Shown one piece after another: positions 1 through 7,904 of a DNA stretch of 19,126 nucleotides (its first letter is position 1; each line of letters starts with the position of its first letter). This stretch comes from CAYGTS01 sp964352905. GTDB lineage: Bacteria > Pseudomonadota > Gammaproteobacteria > JAHCLG01. The stretch lies in the NCBI GenBank assembly GCA_964352905.1, contig CAYGTS010000034.1, positions 1 to 19,126 of the forward strand. The letters run 5' to 3'. The notes below the pieces were generated by a model. The model saw only the letters and a program-made list of their open reading frames with translations. It made no database searches and was not told where the DNA came from. A program made the position numbers and the translations under genes.

Positions 1-54
1 TTCGCCGTTTTTAGCCCAAATATGGGCGTTCCCATCTACATGGTGAATAGTTAC
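1..54 (+). mobile_element. Right end of a truncated MITE copy (copy A)
   Basis: These 54 bases match the right ends of the complete elements at 2252-2429 and 17400-17577. They differ from 2376-2429 at only about three positions and end in the same terminal repeat TGAATAGTTAC (44-54). The rest of the element lies left of the window. It ends 34 bp before the radical SAM start codon, so that gene sits directly downstream of the element, as do two other plus-strand genes here. Without the left end, a target duplication cannot be checked. Confidence 0.8.
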
Positions 55-88
55 ATCTATTTTTTAATAATAACTAAGGAGTAGTTGT

Positions 89-2239
89 ATGGAAGTTTTG
101 AAACCAAGAACGATAAAAAAGCGAGAAGTCCATATTGCTTTTTTTAGCTCAAACTTACCTAAAGAAGGTATTCGTGTGCCGCGACTTAATTATATTGGAG
201 CATCACTTCGCGCTTTCGTCGAAAAAAACTCAGCTATCAAGGATAATTATCATTTTGCTCATCTTTGGGATGGTCGAGCAACAGCAGAAAAAGTACTGGA
301 CAAGTTAGATAATCCTTTCTTATTTGCCTTTTCATGTTATGTTTTTAATTTTGAATGGTCCATGCACATTGCAAAAGTTGTAAAAACAGCTTATCCCAAT
401 TGTCTCATTGTTTTAGGCGGGCCCCATGTTCCTAATATTCCGAAAGATTTTTTCAAAAATTACAAATACGTTGATATTTTAGTTCATGGCGAAGGAGAAA
501 TGCCGTTTCAAAATATTTTTCTTGAATATTTAAATGACACCCCCGATCTTGCTAAAGTAAAAGGCATTTCTTATCATAAAAATTATGAGTGTATCACTAA
601 TGAGCGTGGTGAAAAGCTTGATAAAATTATTGATACACCAAGTGCTTGGACATCTGGTTTTCTAGATCAAGCTATAGAAGAATATCGTGAACGTGGTGAA
701 CCAATTGATGTCTTATGGGAAACCAATCGGGGTTGCCCGTTTACATGCACATTTTGTTATTGGGGTACACTAGAAACTAATAAACTCAGACAAATTACGA
801 TGGACAGATTAGAGTCTGAAATTAAATATTTCTCTCAAAAAAAAGTTGATCTTATTTGGATCTGTGATGCCAATTTTGGGATCCTAAAAAGAGATTATCA
901 AATTGCTGAAATGCTGGCAGATTATAAAGTTCGAACAGGTTTTCCAGCATATGTTAGTGCTAATCACACAAAAAAAACGAATAATACCTTACTTAACATA
1001 ATTCAACTACAAAGAAGTGTTGGTCAAATGTATGGTGGTGTATGGATGGCTAGACAAAGCATGAATGAAAAAGTATTAACAGCAATCAAACGACCATTTT
1101 CTCCAAAGATGGCAGAAGAAGCGATAGAATGGAAAAGTAGATTTGAAGCAGAAGGCTCACCAATTAAGGTCGATTTAATTTTAGCTTTACCTGAAGAGAC
1201 AAAGCAAAGTTGGTTTCGCGGTTTAGCGAGTTTATTTAGTGATGGATTTCACGAAGGAATTTTTATACATTATCTTTCTTTACTGCCTAATACACCTTTA
1301 TCACAACAGATTGAAGAGCACCAGTTAAAAACAGTCAAAAAACCTTTCAGACTTATGATTGAACATTCTGAAGTATCTGAGATTATTGTTGGAACTAAAG
1401 CAATGCCAACAGAAGATTGGATTGATTGTGGAGCAATGTCCCAACTTATTCTCGGAATGCATATCAGAGGAAGCTTTTCGCGTTATATTTCAATATATCT
1501 CTATAAGCAAAAAAATATAGGCTATGAAAAATTTTATGTTGCTATGTATGAATTTGCTAAAAAAAATCCTGAGACATTTATTGGGCGGTTGTTTAATGTT
1601 TTTATGAAGAGTCATGCGTTATTTTCTAATCCTAATGTGAAATCATCTATGTCAGACTCAATTGGTGAATATTTGCCAGAAGGGATGTCTGATTTATTTG
1701 ATCAATATCCAGAAATTTTTGCAACTATGCTCATAATAAAGAAAGAGCGCGAGGTTGGATTTGCTCAGGATCAGTATATTCAAATGGCAATTCTTGCAAA
1801 TCTTGATGAGTTTTACGATAACATTCATCTGATAGTTAGCGAAATAGCATCTGAAGTTATTGATGATCAATATTTAGAGGCTCTCAAGTTCCAGAAAGAT
1901 TTAATGCCTGATCCTATGAAAAAAGATTGGCAGGAAAAAAATATAGTGTATCAGTATAATTGGAGTGAATTCTTATTCAAAAATGAGCCGCTAATTAAAA
2001 AAGTAACAGAAATTTATTTTTTTGACGATGCTATTGATCAAGTTTCTACAATTATTGATAGTAAAGTGGTAAGCATTGGCGCAACTTTTCATGAAGGACC
2101 ACAATTATACCGGCGTTATATTCTTGCAAGAGTCGGTGCATCCTGGTTCGAGCGTGGTAGTAGTTCTATTATGTATGCTCACTCAGAAAAAAAAGGACGT
2201 ATTATTTCTACACTTCGAGCCGAAAGAGGCTCAGCATAA
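89..2239 (+). CDS. Cobalamin-binding-type radical SAM enzyme
   Basis: This 716-residue protein has the radical SAM iron-sulfur motif CxxxCxxC as C216, C220 and C223, in the context RGCPFTCTFCYWG. The preceding 160 or so residues look like a B12-binding Rossmann domain, including LGGPHV and the HGEGE stretch typical of this class. I see no classical DxHxxG motif, which many B12 radical SAM proteins also lack. The region after about residue 450 is a long, mostly helical extension that I cannot assign. Family members transfer methyl groups to unactivated carbons or rearrange substrates through a deoxyadenosyl radical, so a tailoring role in a biosynthetic pathway is plausible; the substrate is unknown. 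The start at 89 is supported by TAAGGAG (75-81). A MITE lies immediately before the gene and another immediately after, separating it from the next plus-strand genes. Confidence 0.85.
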   Translation: MEVLKPRTIKKREVHIAFFSSNLPKEGIRVPRLNYIGASLRAFVEKNSAIKDNYHFAHLWDGRATAEKVLDKLDNPFLFAFSCYVFNFEWSMHIAKVVKTAYPNCLIVLGGPHVPNIPKDFFKNYKYVDILVHGEGEMPFQNIFLEYLNDTPDLAKVKGISYHKNYECITNERGEKLDKIIDTPSAWTSGFLDQAIEEYRERGEPIDVLWETNRGCPFTCTFCYWGTLETNKLRQITMDRLESEIKYFSQKKVDLIWICDANFGILKRDYQIAEMLADYKVRTGFPAYVSANHTKKTNNTLLNIIQLQRSVGQMYGGVWMARQSMNEKVLTAIKRPFSPKMAEEAIEWKSRFEAEGSPIKVDLILALPEETKQSWFRGLASLFSDGFHEGIFIHYLSLLPNTPLSQQIEEHQLKTVKKPFRLMIEHSEVSEIIVGTKAMPTEDWIDCGAMSQLILGMHIRGSFSRYISIYLYKQKNIGYEKFYVAMYEFAKKNPETFIGRLFNVFMKSHALFSNPNVKSSMSDSIGEYLPEGMSDLFDQYPEIFATMLIIKKEREVGFAQDQYIQMAILANLDEFYDNIHLIVSEIASEVIDDQYLEALKFQKDLMPDPMKKDWQEKNIVYQYNWSEFLFKNEPLIKKVTEIYFFDDAIDQVSTIIDSKVVSIGATFHEGPQLYRRYILARVGASWFERGSSSIMYAHSEKKGRIISTLRAERGSA

Positions 2240-2251
2240 TTTTACAAATTC

Positions 2252-2429
2252 GTAACTATTCAGTAAATTTGAAGGTGAATTTACCGAGAACGTTCAGATT
2301 TGGTGATAAAAGCGGTGAAAATCTTTTTGAGAAAGCGTAGTGTATGAGTTATATAGAGCATTTCGATAAAAGATTTTCGCCGTTTTTAGACCAAATATGG
2401 GTGTTCCCATCTACAGGGTGAATAGTTAC
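2252..2429 (+). mobile_element. Complete 178-bp MITE, IS66-like ends (copy B)
   Basis: The element begins with GTAACTATTCA (2252-2262) and ends with its exact reverse complement TGAATAGTTAC (2419-2429). It is flanked by ACAAATTC (2244-2251) and AAAAATTC (2430-2437), an 8-bp target duplication with one mismatch. Inside is a second, imperfect inverted pair about 40 bp long (from about 2288 and ending at 2406), so a transcript could fold into a long hairpin. A small palindrome, GTAAATT...AATTTAC, lies at 2263-2284. It has no coding capacity for a transposase. GTAA termini with 8-bp duplications are known for the IS66 family, so mobilisation in trans by an IS66-type transposase is my inference. 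Length, sequence and orientation match the copy at 17400-17577. Confidence 0.88.
2327..2355 (+). promoter_or_regulatory. Candidate outward promoter inside MITE copy B
   Basis: TTGAGA (2327-2332) and TATATA (2350-2355) are separated by exactly 17 bp, resembling a sigma-70 promoter that reads toward the flavin monooxygenase gene. The same arrangement occurs in the copy at 17400-17577. The match is 5/6 to the -35 and 4/6 to the -10 consensus, so this is a prediction from pattern only in an AT-rich background. Confidence 0.4.
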
Positions 2430-2465
2430 AAAAATTCAATAATATTATTCATAGAGGAAACTAAA

Positions 2466-4025
2466 GTGACAAAACTAAGAGTCTGTGTTGTAGGATGTGG
2501 TAGTGCAGGATTAGTAACAGTAAAAGAGTTACTTGATGAAGGGCATGAGGTTGTTTGTTTTGAAAAAGATTCTGAAGAAGGGGGCAATTTTAAAACATCA
2601 GCTGCAAGTTATGATTCACTACGTTTGACTATTTCGCAAAAAGCAATGTGCTTTTCTTCTTTTCCATCTTCGACGCTAGAGCCAGCACTATACTGGACAC
2701 GTCGCCAATATCTTGATTATCTCAAGCATTTTGCACAACATTTTGATTTGTTTAAATATATTCAATTTAATACAGAAGTAATTAAAATAACGCATGAAAA
2801 TTTTAAAACTTTTCAAGTAACATTTAAAAATGCAAGTGGTTTAAGTACTGAAAATTTTGATGCTATTGCCTTATGCCAAGGCGCTCATCGACCTTCATCA
2901 CCACGAATGCCTGAATTACTTCATAAAGAAAAATTTAAAGGTCAGATATGGCACTCTGCTGACTACGCTGATCCACAACCATTTCGAGGAAAAAAAGTGG
3001 TCTGCATCGGTTTTGGAGAAACTGCTGCAGATGTTGCATCTGAAATAGCAAGTGTTGCTGAAAAATGTTGGATATCATTCAGAAAATGGCCATCATTAGC
3101 AATGCGTTGGGATGCATCTGGATTTACCGGCGATGCGTTTTCTATTAGAGCAAGTCAAAAAGTGCCAGCTAAATTACGCAATAGCCTTGTAAGAAAAATG
3201 ACAATAATCTCTGCTCAATCCAACATACCGCAAGTTAAATTAGTTGCACAGTGGAACTTAAATTGTAAATATCATATTCATAAGTTTTTACAAAAAAACG
3301 ATGATTTTGTGCCCAGGGTACTTGATGGTTCCTTACAAGTTCATCCTTATCCCGTTAAAGAATTAACTGAAAATAGTATTATTTTTAGTGATGGAACTGA
3401 AATTTTTGCAGATACAATTATGTGTTGCACGGGTTATCAGGAAAGTGCTCCACCTCACTTAATTCAAGGACTGATTATTAATGATGTTCGAAGTCTTTAT
3501 AAACACAGCATTGTGCCACAGAGCAATGGGCGTGTTGCATTTATTGGATGGGCCAGGCCAGCACAAGGAGGGGTGCCAGCCTGTTCAGAATTACAGGCAA
3601 GATATTTTAGCTTATTGTGTAGTAACAAGCGCATTCTTCCTGAATCTGATAAGTTAGCTGAGTTGATAGAATATGATCGAAATATCGAAGAAGAAGACTA
3701 TTTCATGCAGCCTTACATGAAAACATTAGTAAACTATTGTGTATATTTAGATCAAATGGCTAAATTGGTTGGTTGTTTACCTAGTCTTAAAGAGTTATGT
3801 AAACATCCAAGCCTGTTAATTAGATTCATGTTTGGTTCCAATATACCTTCATGGTATCGGCTCGTTGGCCCACACGCAAACAAAAACCAAGCATTAGAGC
3901 AAATTTATCATATGCCCATTCCATTTAACATTAAACGAGCCATTAAATTTAGTTGGATTAATTTTAAAATATGGTTAGGCCACAAATTTACAGGTACTGT
4001 AGCGAAATATAGCGTTTTTAAATAA
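2466..4025 (+). CDS. FAD-dependent (class B/FMO-like) monooxygenase
   Basis: The protein has an N-terminal FAD-binding GxGxxG (GCGSAG, residues 10-15 from this start). It has the FMO fingerprint FxGxxxHxxxY (F157, G159, H163, Y167) and a second Rossmann motif GFGETA near residue 182 for NADPH. Such enzymes hydroxylate N or S atoms or perform Baeyer-Villiger reactions; the substrate is not evident. I chose the GTG at 2466 (519 residues) because AGAGGAAA (2453-2460) lies just upstream and the Rossmann strand begins five residues later. An in-frame ATG at 2397 would add 23 residues encoded mostly by the MITE, with no conserved content. The dioxygenase gene follows after 24 bp, so the two are probably cotranscribed. 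Length is normal for the family. Confidence 0.85.
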   Translation: MTKLRVCVVGCGSAGLVTVKELLDEGHEVVCFEKDSEEGGNFKTSAASYDSLRLTISQKAMCFSSFPSSTLEPALYWTRRQYLDYLKHFAQHFDLFKYIQFNTEVIKITHENFKTFQVTFKNASGLSTENFDAIALCQGAHRPSSPRMPELLHKEKFKGQIWHSADYADPQPFRGKKVVCIGFGETAADVASEIASVAEKCWISFRKWPSLAMRWDASGFTGDAFSIRASQKVPAKLRNSLVRKMTIISAQSNIPQVKLVAQWNLNCKYHIHKFLQKNDDFVPRVLDGSLQVHPYPVKELTENSIIFSDGTEIFADTIMCCTGYQESAPPHLIQGLIINDVRSLYKHSIVPQSNGRVAFIGWARPAQGGVPACSELQARYFSLLCSNKRILPESDKLAELIEYDRNIEEEDYFMQPYMKTLVNYCVYLDQMAKLVGCLPSLKELCKHPSLLIRFMFGSNIPSWYRLVGPHANKNQALEQIYHMPIPFNIKRAIKFSWINFKIWLGHKFTGTVAKYSVFK

Positions 4026-4049
4026 GTAAAGATTAATAATGGAGAGTTT

Positions 4050-4697
4050 ATGCTGTTAGAAACACCGCTAATTAAGTTAGCTGAGCTTGATAGAGAAATA
4101 TTTCAAAATATTAAAGATCAAGTTAAAAACATTTCACCGGAAACTTGGGATGAAGATACTTCAAGGCAAGATTCTTTTCGTTGTCACAGAGATACACAGG
4201 CTATTCCACTTATTTATGGGAGAAATATCAATAAAAAAACGTATACTGAGCATTGGAATAATACATGGGAAAAAAAGTTTCTACCTTTATTATCTAATAT
4301 ACTCAATCCATATTATGGTGAAGGTGAAATAATTCGCATGTGCTTATGCAATTTACTTCCCTTCGGTACTGTGTTAGAGCACAAAGACGATACTGAAGAA
4401 ATATTGTTGCATACGCATCGTATACATTTACCCATTATAACAAATATAAATGTTGATTTTATTGTTGAGCAAGATGTCTTTAATTTGAAAGAAGGTTGTT
4501 TGTATGAGTTTTCAAATCAGCAGTTTCATCATGTTAAAAACCGATCTGCATTGAATAGAGTGCATCTTATATTTGATTACTTAGAATTAGATAAAATTCA
4601 ATTTTTTGAAAAAAAATATTTACATACTGAGCCAATATCTCAACCGACAAGTTATCGTGATCAGGAAACAGGTGAATTAATTAAAGGAGAATCTTAG
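4050..4697 (+). CDS. Aspartyl/asparaginyl beta-hydroxylase-like Fe(II)/2-oxoglutarate dioxygenase
   Basis: The 215-residue protein shows the iron-binding facial triad: H111-x-D113 and a distal histidine in FHHVKNRS (H161). The following NRVHLIFD, with R170, is typical of the aspartyl/asparaginyl hydroxylase (Asp_Arg_Hydrox) cupin-like family. These enzymes hydroxylate a carbon of an amino acid, free or carrier-bound, using 2-oxoglutarate and O2. Membership is fairly sure; the substrate is unknown. The ATG at 4050 is preceded by GGAG with good spacing. The next gene starts one base after the stop codon, and its ribosome-binding site AAAGGAGA lies inside this gene, so the two are tightly coupled. 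Confidence 0.82.
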   Translation: MLLETPLIKLAELDREIFQNIKDQVKNISPETWDEDTSRQDSFRCHRDTQAIPLIYGRNINKKTYTEHWNNTWEKKFLPLLSNILNPYYGEGEIIRMCLCNLLPFGTVLEHKDDTEEILLHTHRIHLPIITNINVDFIVEQDVFNLKEGCLYEFSNQQFHHVKNRSALNRVHLIFDYLELDKIQFFEKKYLHTEPISQPTSYRDQETGELIKGES

Positions 4698-4698
4698 T

Positions 4699-5487
4699 AT
4701 GCAAAGGCCTATTATTGGTATAACAGCTAACTCTGCGTGGGTAAATGCCTCAAATGTACTTGCGTCTCGATATGTGACAATGATGACTAATGCAAATATT
4801 AAGGCTATTACAGATGCAGGTGGTATTCCAATATTATTGACTGATCAAATGTCTTATGAAGATATTTCTGAAATTGTTTCTGCTGTTGATGGTTTATTGA
4901 TACCTGGTGGACAAGATATTCATCCCCAATATTATGGGCAAGATCTTAAAGTAACCTATTGTCATGATGTTAAATCGACGGGTATTCCTTATAAACGACC
5001 TCAATTTATATCACCAAACCTTAAAAAAGATGAGTTTGAGTTAGCTCTTTATCGTGAATCTATTAAACAGAGTAAACCTATTTTTGGCATATGTCGTGGC
5101 ATGCAGTTGATTAACGTTGCTGAAGGAGGTACTTTGCATCAGGAGATTGCCGATGTCTCTTCTTTAATTCATGAAATAGATCATAGTGGTTATTCTCACC
5201 ATCATGAAATCATGATTAAGCCGAATAGTTTGTTTTTTGAAATATTTGAAACAGAATGCTATTTTGGTCCATCTACTCACCATCAAGCTATCGACAATGT
5301 GGGGGCCAATTTAATTGCAAGTGGACATGCACCCGATGGTGTTGTAGAGTTTATTGAACACGGTAATGAAGATTTATTTGTAGTAGGAACACAAGGGGAT
5401 GTAGAGCGAGCATGCGCCAACTTACCTGGTTTTGCGAAACTTTATGAACGTTTTATTGATGAAAGTAAATTTAGGAGTCACCGATAA
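4699..5487 (+). CDS. Class C26 gamma-glutamyl hydrolase-like protein (PuuD-like), altered catalytic triad
   Basis: The 262-residue protein has the glutamine-amidotransferase-like fold of the PuuD/peptidase C26 family: LLIPGGQDI near residue 66, nucleophile C132 in GICRGMQLINV, GGTLHQE, and STHHQAID near 192. PuuD cleaves gamma-glutamyl amides. The motif that normally supplies the catalytic histidine and glutamate (xQWHPE) reads TQGDVE here (residues 231-236), so Asp replaces His while Glu236 remains. It may be inactive, use another residue, or do different amide chemistry. The start has a clear upstream AAAGGAGA. It is the last gene of the plus operon; its stop lies 3 bp from the end of the converging minus-strand operon. 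In a biosynthetic setting it could remove a gamma-glutamyl protecting group, but the altered triad makes that uncertain. Confidence 0.82.
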   Translation: MQRPIIGITANSAWVNASNVLASRYVTMMTNANIKAITDAGGIPILLTDQMSYEDISEIVSAVDGLLIPGGQDIHPQYYGQDLKVTYCHDVKSTGIPYKRPQFISPNLKKDEFELALYRESIKQSKPIFGICRGMQLINVAEGGTLHQEIADVSSLIHEIDHSGYSHHHEIMIKPNSLFFEIFETECYFGPSTHHQAIDNVGANLIASGHAPDGVVEFIEHGNEDLFVVGTQGDVERACANLPGFAKLYERFIDESKFRSHR

Positions 5488-5490
5488 ATT

Positions 5491-5964
5491 TTATTCATTA
5501 AAAGGTAAATATCCAATGAACCCTGAAATTTTCCATTTATCTAGCTTTTTACAAAGATAAATGGTTTGCCATTTTAAGATTTGTTGGCCTAATGTTGTTT
5601 CAATAATGCCATTAAAACATTTTCTGACAGAAGCACGATTACCGTTGATATCTATTTTATCAAGGTAAGATAATTTGAATAAAGATTCATCTAAACTTTT
5701 TAGATAGTGGCATTTTTCAGCTTCTGCAGCTTGTTTTAACCATTCATCGCGGTAACTTTCAAGATGCGGAAATGCAAGATCCCACTGGCTAGGGTCAAAT
5801 GAAAAGTTGGCATGTATAGCTTGAAATTCTGCAGCAATAAAATCATTTTTAACATGATCCCAATTAGCGGCTATAAATGCATTAATGTCACGATATATTA
5901 ACATTTCCCAAAGAGCCAGATGATCTGACTCTTTGGCGGTGAAAGGGCAATCAATGTAACTCAA
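5491..5964 (-). CDS. Small NTF2/SnoaL-like protein, function unknown
   Basis: A 157-residue protein with no catalytic motif that I recognise. The alternation of an N-terminal helical part (ALWEMLIYRDINAFIAANW) with beta-rich stretches, and the ending WKISGFIGYLPF, resemble the NTF2-like/SnoaL-like cone fold found in many small isomerases, dehydratases and accessory proteins. This is a fold guess, not a firm assignment. The start is a TTG overlapping the stop of the enolase-superfamily gene by 4 bp, with AAGGA about 8 bp upstream. An ATG 20 codons later is the alternative start. It is the last gene of the 12-gene minus-strand operon, so it is probably made together with the enolase-family protein. 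Confidence 0.6.
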   Translation of the reverse strand: MSYIDCPFTAKESDHLALWEMLIYRDINAFIAANWDHVKNDFIAAEFQAIHANFSFDPSQWDLAFPHLESYRDEWLKQAAEAEKCHYLKSLDESLFKLSYLDKIDINGNRASVRKCFNGIIETTLGQQILKWQTIYLCKKLDKWKISGFIGYLPFNE

Positions 5965-7121
5965 GCTTGCTTTTCCTTATTGGTAATAAACCATTCTCCT
6001 ATTTTATGACGTTCAACCGCATCATAATCAAGTTGTATGCCTAAGCCTGATCCAGAAGGTAAATAGGCGTAGGGTGGCTCTATTCGCAAAGGTTCTTTTA
6101 ACAAATCGTGACTGCGCAGCAATCTGCCAAAGATATCACTGGGCCAGATACAACTTGATGCTGCACTAGCATTATGAATGAACATTGCTTCTAATAAGCC
6201 TAAATCAATCTCAGAACCATGCCAACAATTCATACCTGCTGCAGTTGCAATAGCATCTAGTTGCTGGAAACTGTGTATTCCAGCATTGAAATTAAAACCA
6301 TCAACCGAACCATGTTTTATAGCGTTAATGGCATCATGAATGGTTTGTCCTTCGGCAGTATAAGGTGGAGAAACATGTAGTACGATAGGAATTGAAGAAA
6401 ATCTTCGTAATTCTGCAAATTCATGATACATCCAGTGGGGCAAGGGATCTTCAAGTAATAATACATTACCAATTTTTTCTAACCCTCTTAATCTTTCTCG
6501 AACATAACTCGAGTTTTTCCAACGCATATTTGGATCAAAAATAACACGCATGCCTGGTGCTTGCTCTTGAATCATTTCACACCATTCAACAACGGGATCG
6601 TCTAAATCAGCCTTCATTTTAATGGTGTCATATCCCATTTCTTGATAACTTTTAGCAATTAATCCCATTTCATCAACGGTTCTATGACTTGACCAAGCAC
6701 TGATTTTAACTTTATCGCGCACAGGGCCACCAATTAAATCAACGACGCGCATAGATCGATACTTAGCGTAAGTATCATAAAGTGCACACTCAAATCCATA
6801 ATACTCACGAACTTTACCAATAGGTAATGACTGAAGCGAAAGTGAGGCAATTGGTAAGCCAATTAAAATATTGGCCATGCCTTTGATGATTTCCCAGTTA
6901 TGATCGCGATAAAATTCGCCAATACCTTGGGTGCCATCACTCAGAGTGATAGTCAGTATTAATTTAGAAAGCTTGTCGAATTGTACGCTCCAAGCTTCTT
7001 TCCCATTAACGGATTGTCTATGCAGCGGTTTATCTAAGCCAGTTGAATTAATTGCATTTGGATGACAGGGGACAACAACTTCATCAAAGTGCAATTTTTC
7101 TATAATGGGTGACTGATTCAT
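5961..7121 (-). CDS. Enolase-superfamily (mandelate racemase/muconate lactonizing-like) protein
   Basis: The 386-residue protein has the two-domain layout of this superfamily. It shows the catalytic KxK motif (K168, K170 in TIKMKAD), a first metal ligand D196 in FDPNMRW, and a second ligand E224 in LLLEDPLP. The strand that normally carries the third acidic Mg ligand reads IPIVLHVSPP, giving V250, or H249 if the alignment shifts by one. A later stretch (CWHGSEID, 299-306) offers H301 and E304 as possible catalytic groups. Family members abstract a proton alpha to a carboxylate, giving racemisation, dehydration or cycloisomerisation. The ATG at 7121 has AAGGA upstream, and the gap from the dehydrogenase gene is 9 bp. 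The reaction cannot be named from sequence. Confidence 0.82.
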   Translation of the reverse strand: MNQSPIIEKLHFDEVVVPCHPNAINSTGLDKPLHRQSVNGKEAWSVQFDKLSKLILTITLSDGTQGIGEFYRDHNWEIIKGMANILIGLPIASLSLQSLPIGKVREYYGFECALYDTYAKYRSMRVVDLIGGPVRDKVKISAWSSHRTVDEMGLIAKSYQEMGYDTIKMKADLDDPVVEWCEMIQEQAPGMRVIFDPNMRWKNSSYVRERLRGLEKIGNVLLLEDPLPHWMYHEFAELRRFSSIPIVLHVSPPYTAEGQTIHDAINAIKHGSVDGFNFNAGIHSFQQLDAIATAAGMNCWHGSEIDLGLLEAMFIHNASAASSCIWPSDIFGRLLRSHDLLKEPLRIEPPYAYLPSGSGLGIQLDYDAVERHKIGEWFITNKEKQA

Positions 7122-7130
7122 AATGATTCC

Positions 7131-7904
7131 TTAATTTGTGAAAGTTGACATGACTGATGGTATGCCCGCTGTTAAACCAGCATCAATAACAAGCGTGCTG
7201 CCATTCATTGCTCTCGCTGCCTTGGAGGCAGTGAATGTAACTAGCTCTGCAATATCACTCGGTGTAGCAATTTGTTCAAGTGAGCATAATGATTGAAATT
7301 TCTTGAATAATTCAGGATCTTTTTTATGCATCTCTTGCCAAGCATGTGTTGCAACTGAACCTGGACAGATCACATTAGCCCGAATACCTTTTGGCCCATA
7401 TTCTGTTGCAACAAATTTTGTAAAGTTAATTAATCCAGCCTTAGCTGCACTATAGCCAGGATCACCAAAAATAGATAATCCATTAACCGATGCAATGTTT
7501 ATAATGTTGCCATGCGACCGTGATTCCATGAAAGGTAATACTGCCTTTGTAGTATAAAAAGCCGCATTAAGATTTAATTCAATATCGGCAAGCCATTCTT
7601 TACTGGTCGTTTCAGATAATAAAGTTGTCATATTACCACCTGCATTATTCACTAATGTGTTAATTTGGCCTATATTTTTTTCAATGACATTAACCTGCTT
7701 TATGACATCAGCTTCATTGGTGATATCACTACAGACTGGAATAAAAGTACTTTTATAAGTTTCAAATTCATTTACTATACGGTTAAGCGAGATTTCATTA
7801 ATATCTATACCAACAACAATGTCAGCTTGCGCTAAAAAGGATTTAGATATTGCTTTGCCAATGCATCCACCAGCACCTGTAACAATGATAATACGCTTAG
7901 CCAT
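7131..7904 (-). CDS. Short-chain dehydrogenase/reductase (classical SDR)
   Basis: The 257-residue protein shows the classical SDR motifs: cofactor loop TGAGGCIG (residues 9-16), NNAGG (86-90), and catalytic S139 with Y151-x3-K155 in SVNG...YSAAK. Asp34 at the end of the second strand (VVGIDI) suggests NAD(H) rather than NADP(H). It ends in SALV-like cofactor and tail regions of usual length. The enzyme would oxidise an alcohol or reduce a ketone. Its start ATGGCTAA overlaps the ATP-grasp gene's end by 8 bp, so translation is likely coupled. The next gene encodes the enolase-superfamily protein, and the pair could act in sequence on one intermediate, which is inference. Confidence 0.87.
   Translation of the reverse strand: MAKRIIIVTGAGGCIGKAISKSFLAQADIVVGIDINEISLNRIVNEFETYKSTFIPVCSDITNEADVIKQVNVIEKNIGQINTLVNNAGGNMTTLLSETTSKEWLADIELNLNAAFYTTKAVLPFMESRSHGNIINIASVNGLSIFGDPGYSAAKAGLINFTKFVATEYGPKGIRANVICPGSVATHAWQEMHKKDPELFKKFQSLCSLEQIATPSDIAELVTFTASKAARAMNGSTLVIDAGLTAGIPSVMSTFTN

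Noticed and set aside
2252..2429. Intrinsic transcription terminator after the radical SAM gene
   Set aside because: The hairpin is long, imperfect and not followed by a U-run; terminal repeats and target duplication show it is a mobile element instead.
2857..3048. Short plus-strand ORF of 63 codons inside the monooxygenase gene
   Set aside because: It is fully contained in another frame of a gene with clear motifs, has no ribosome-binding site of note and no recognisable protein content.
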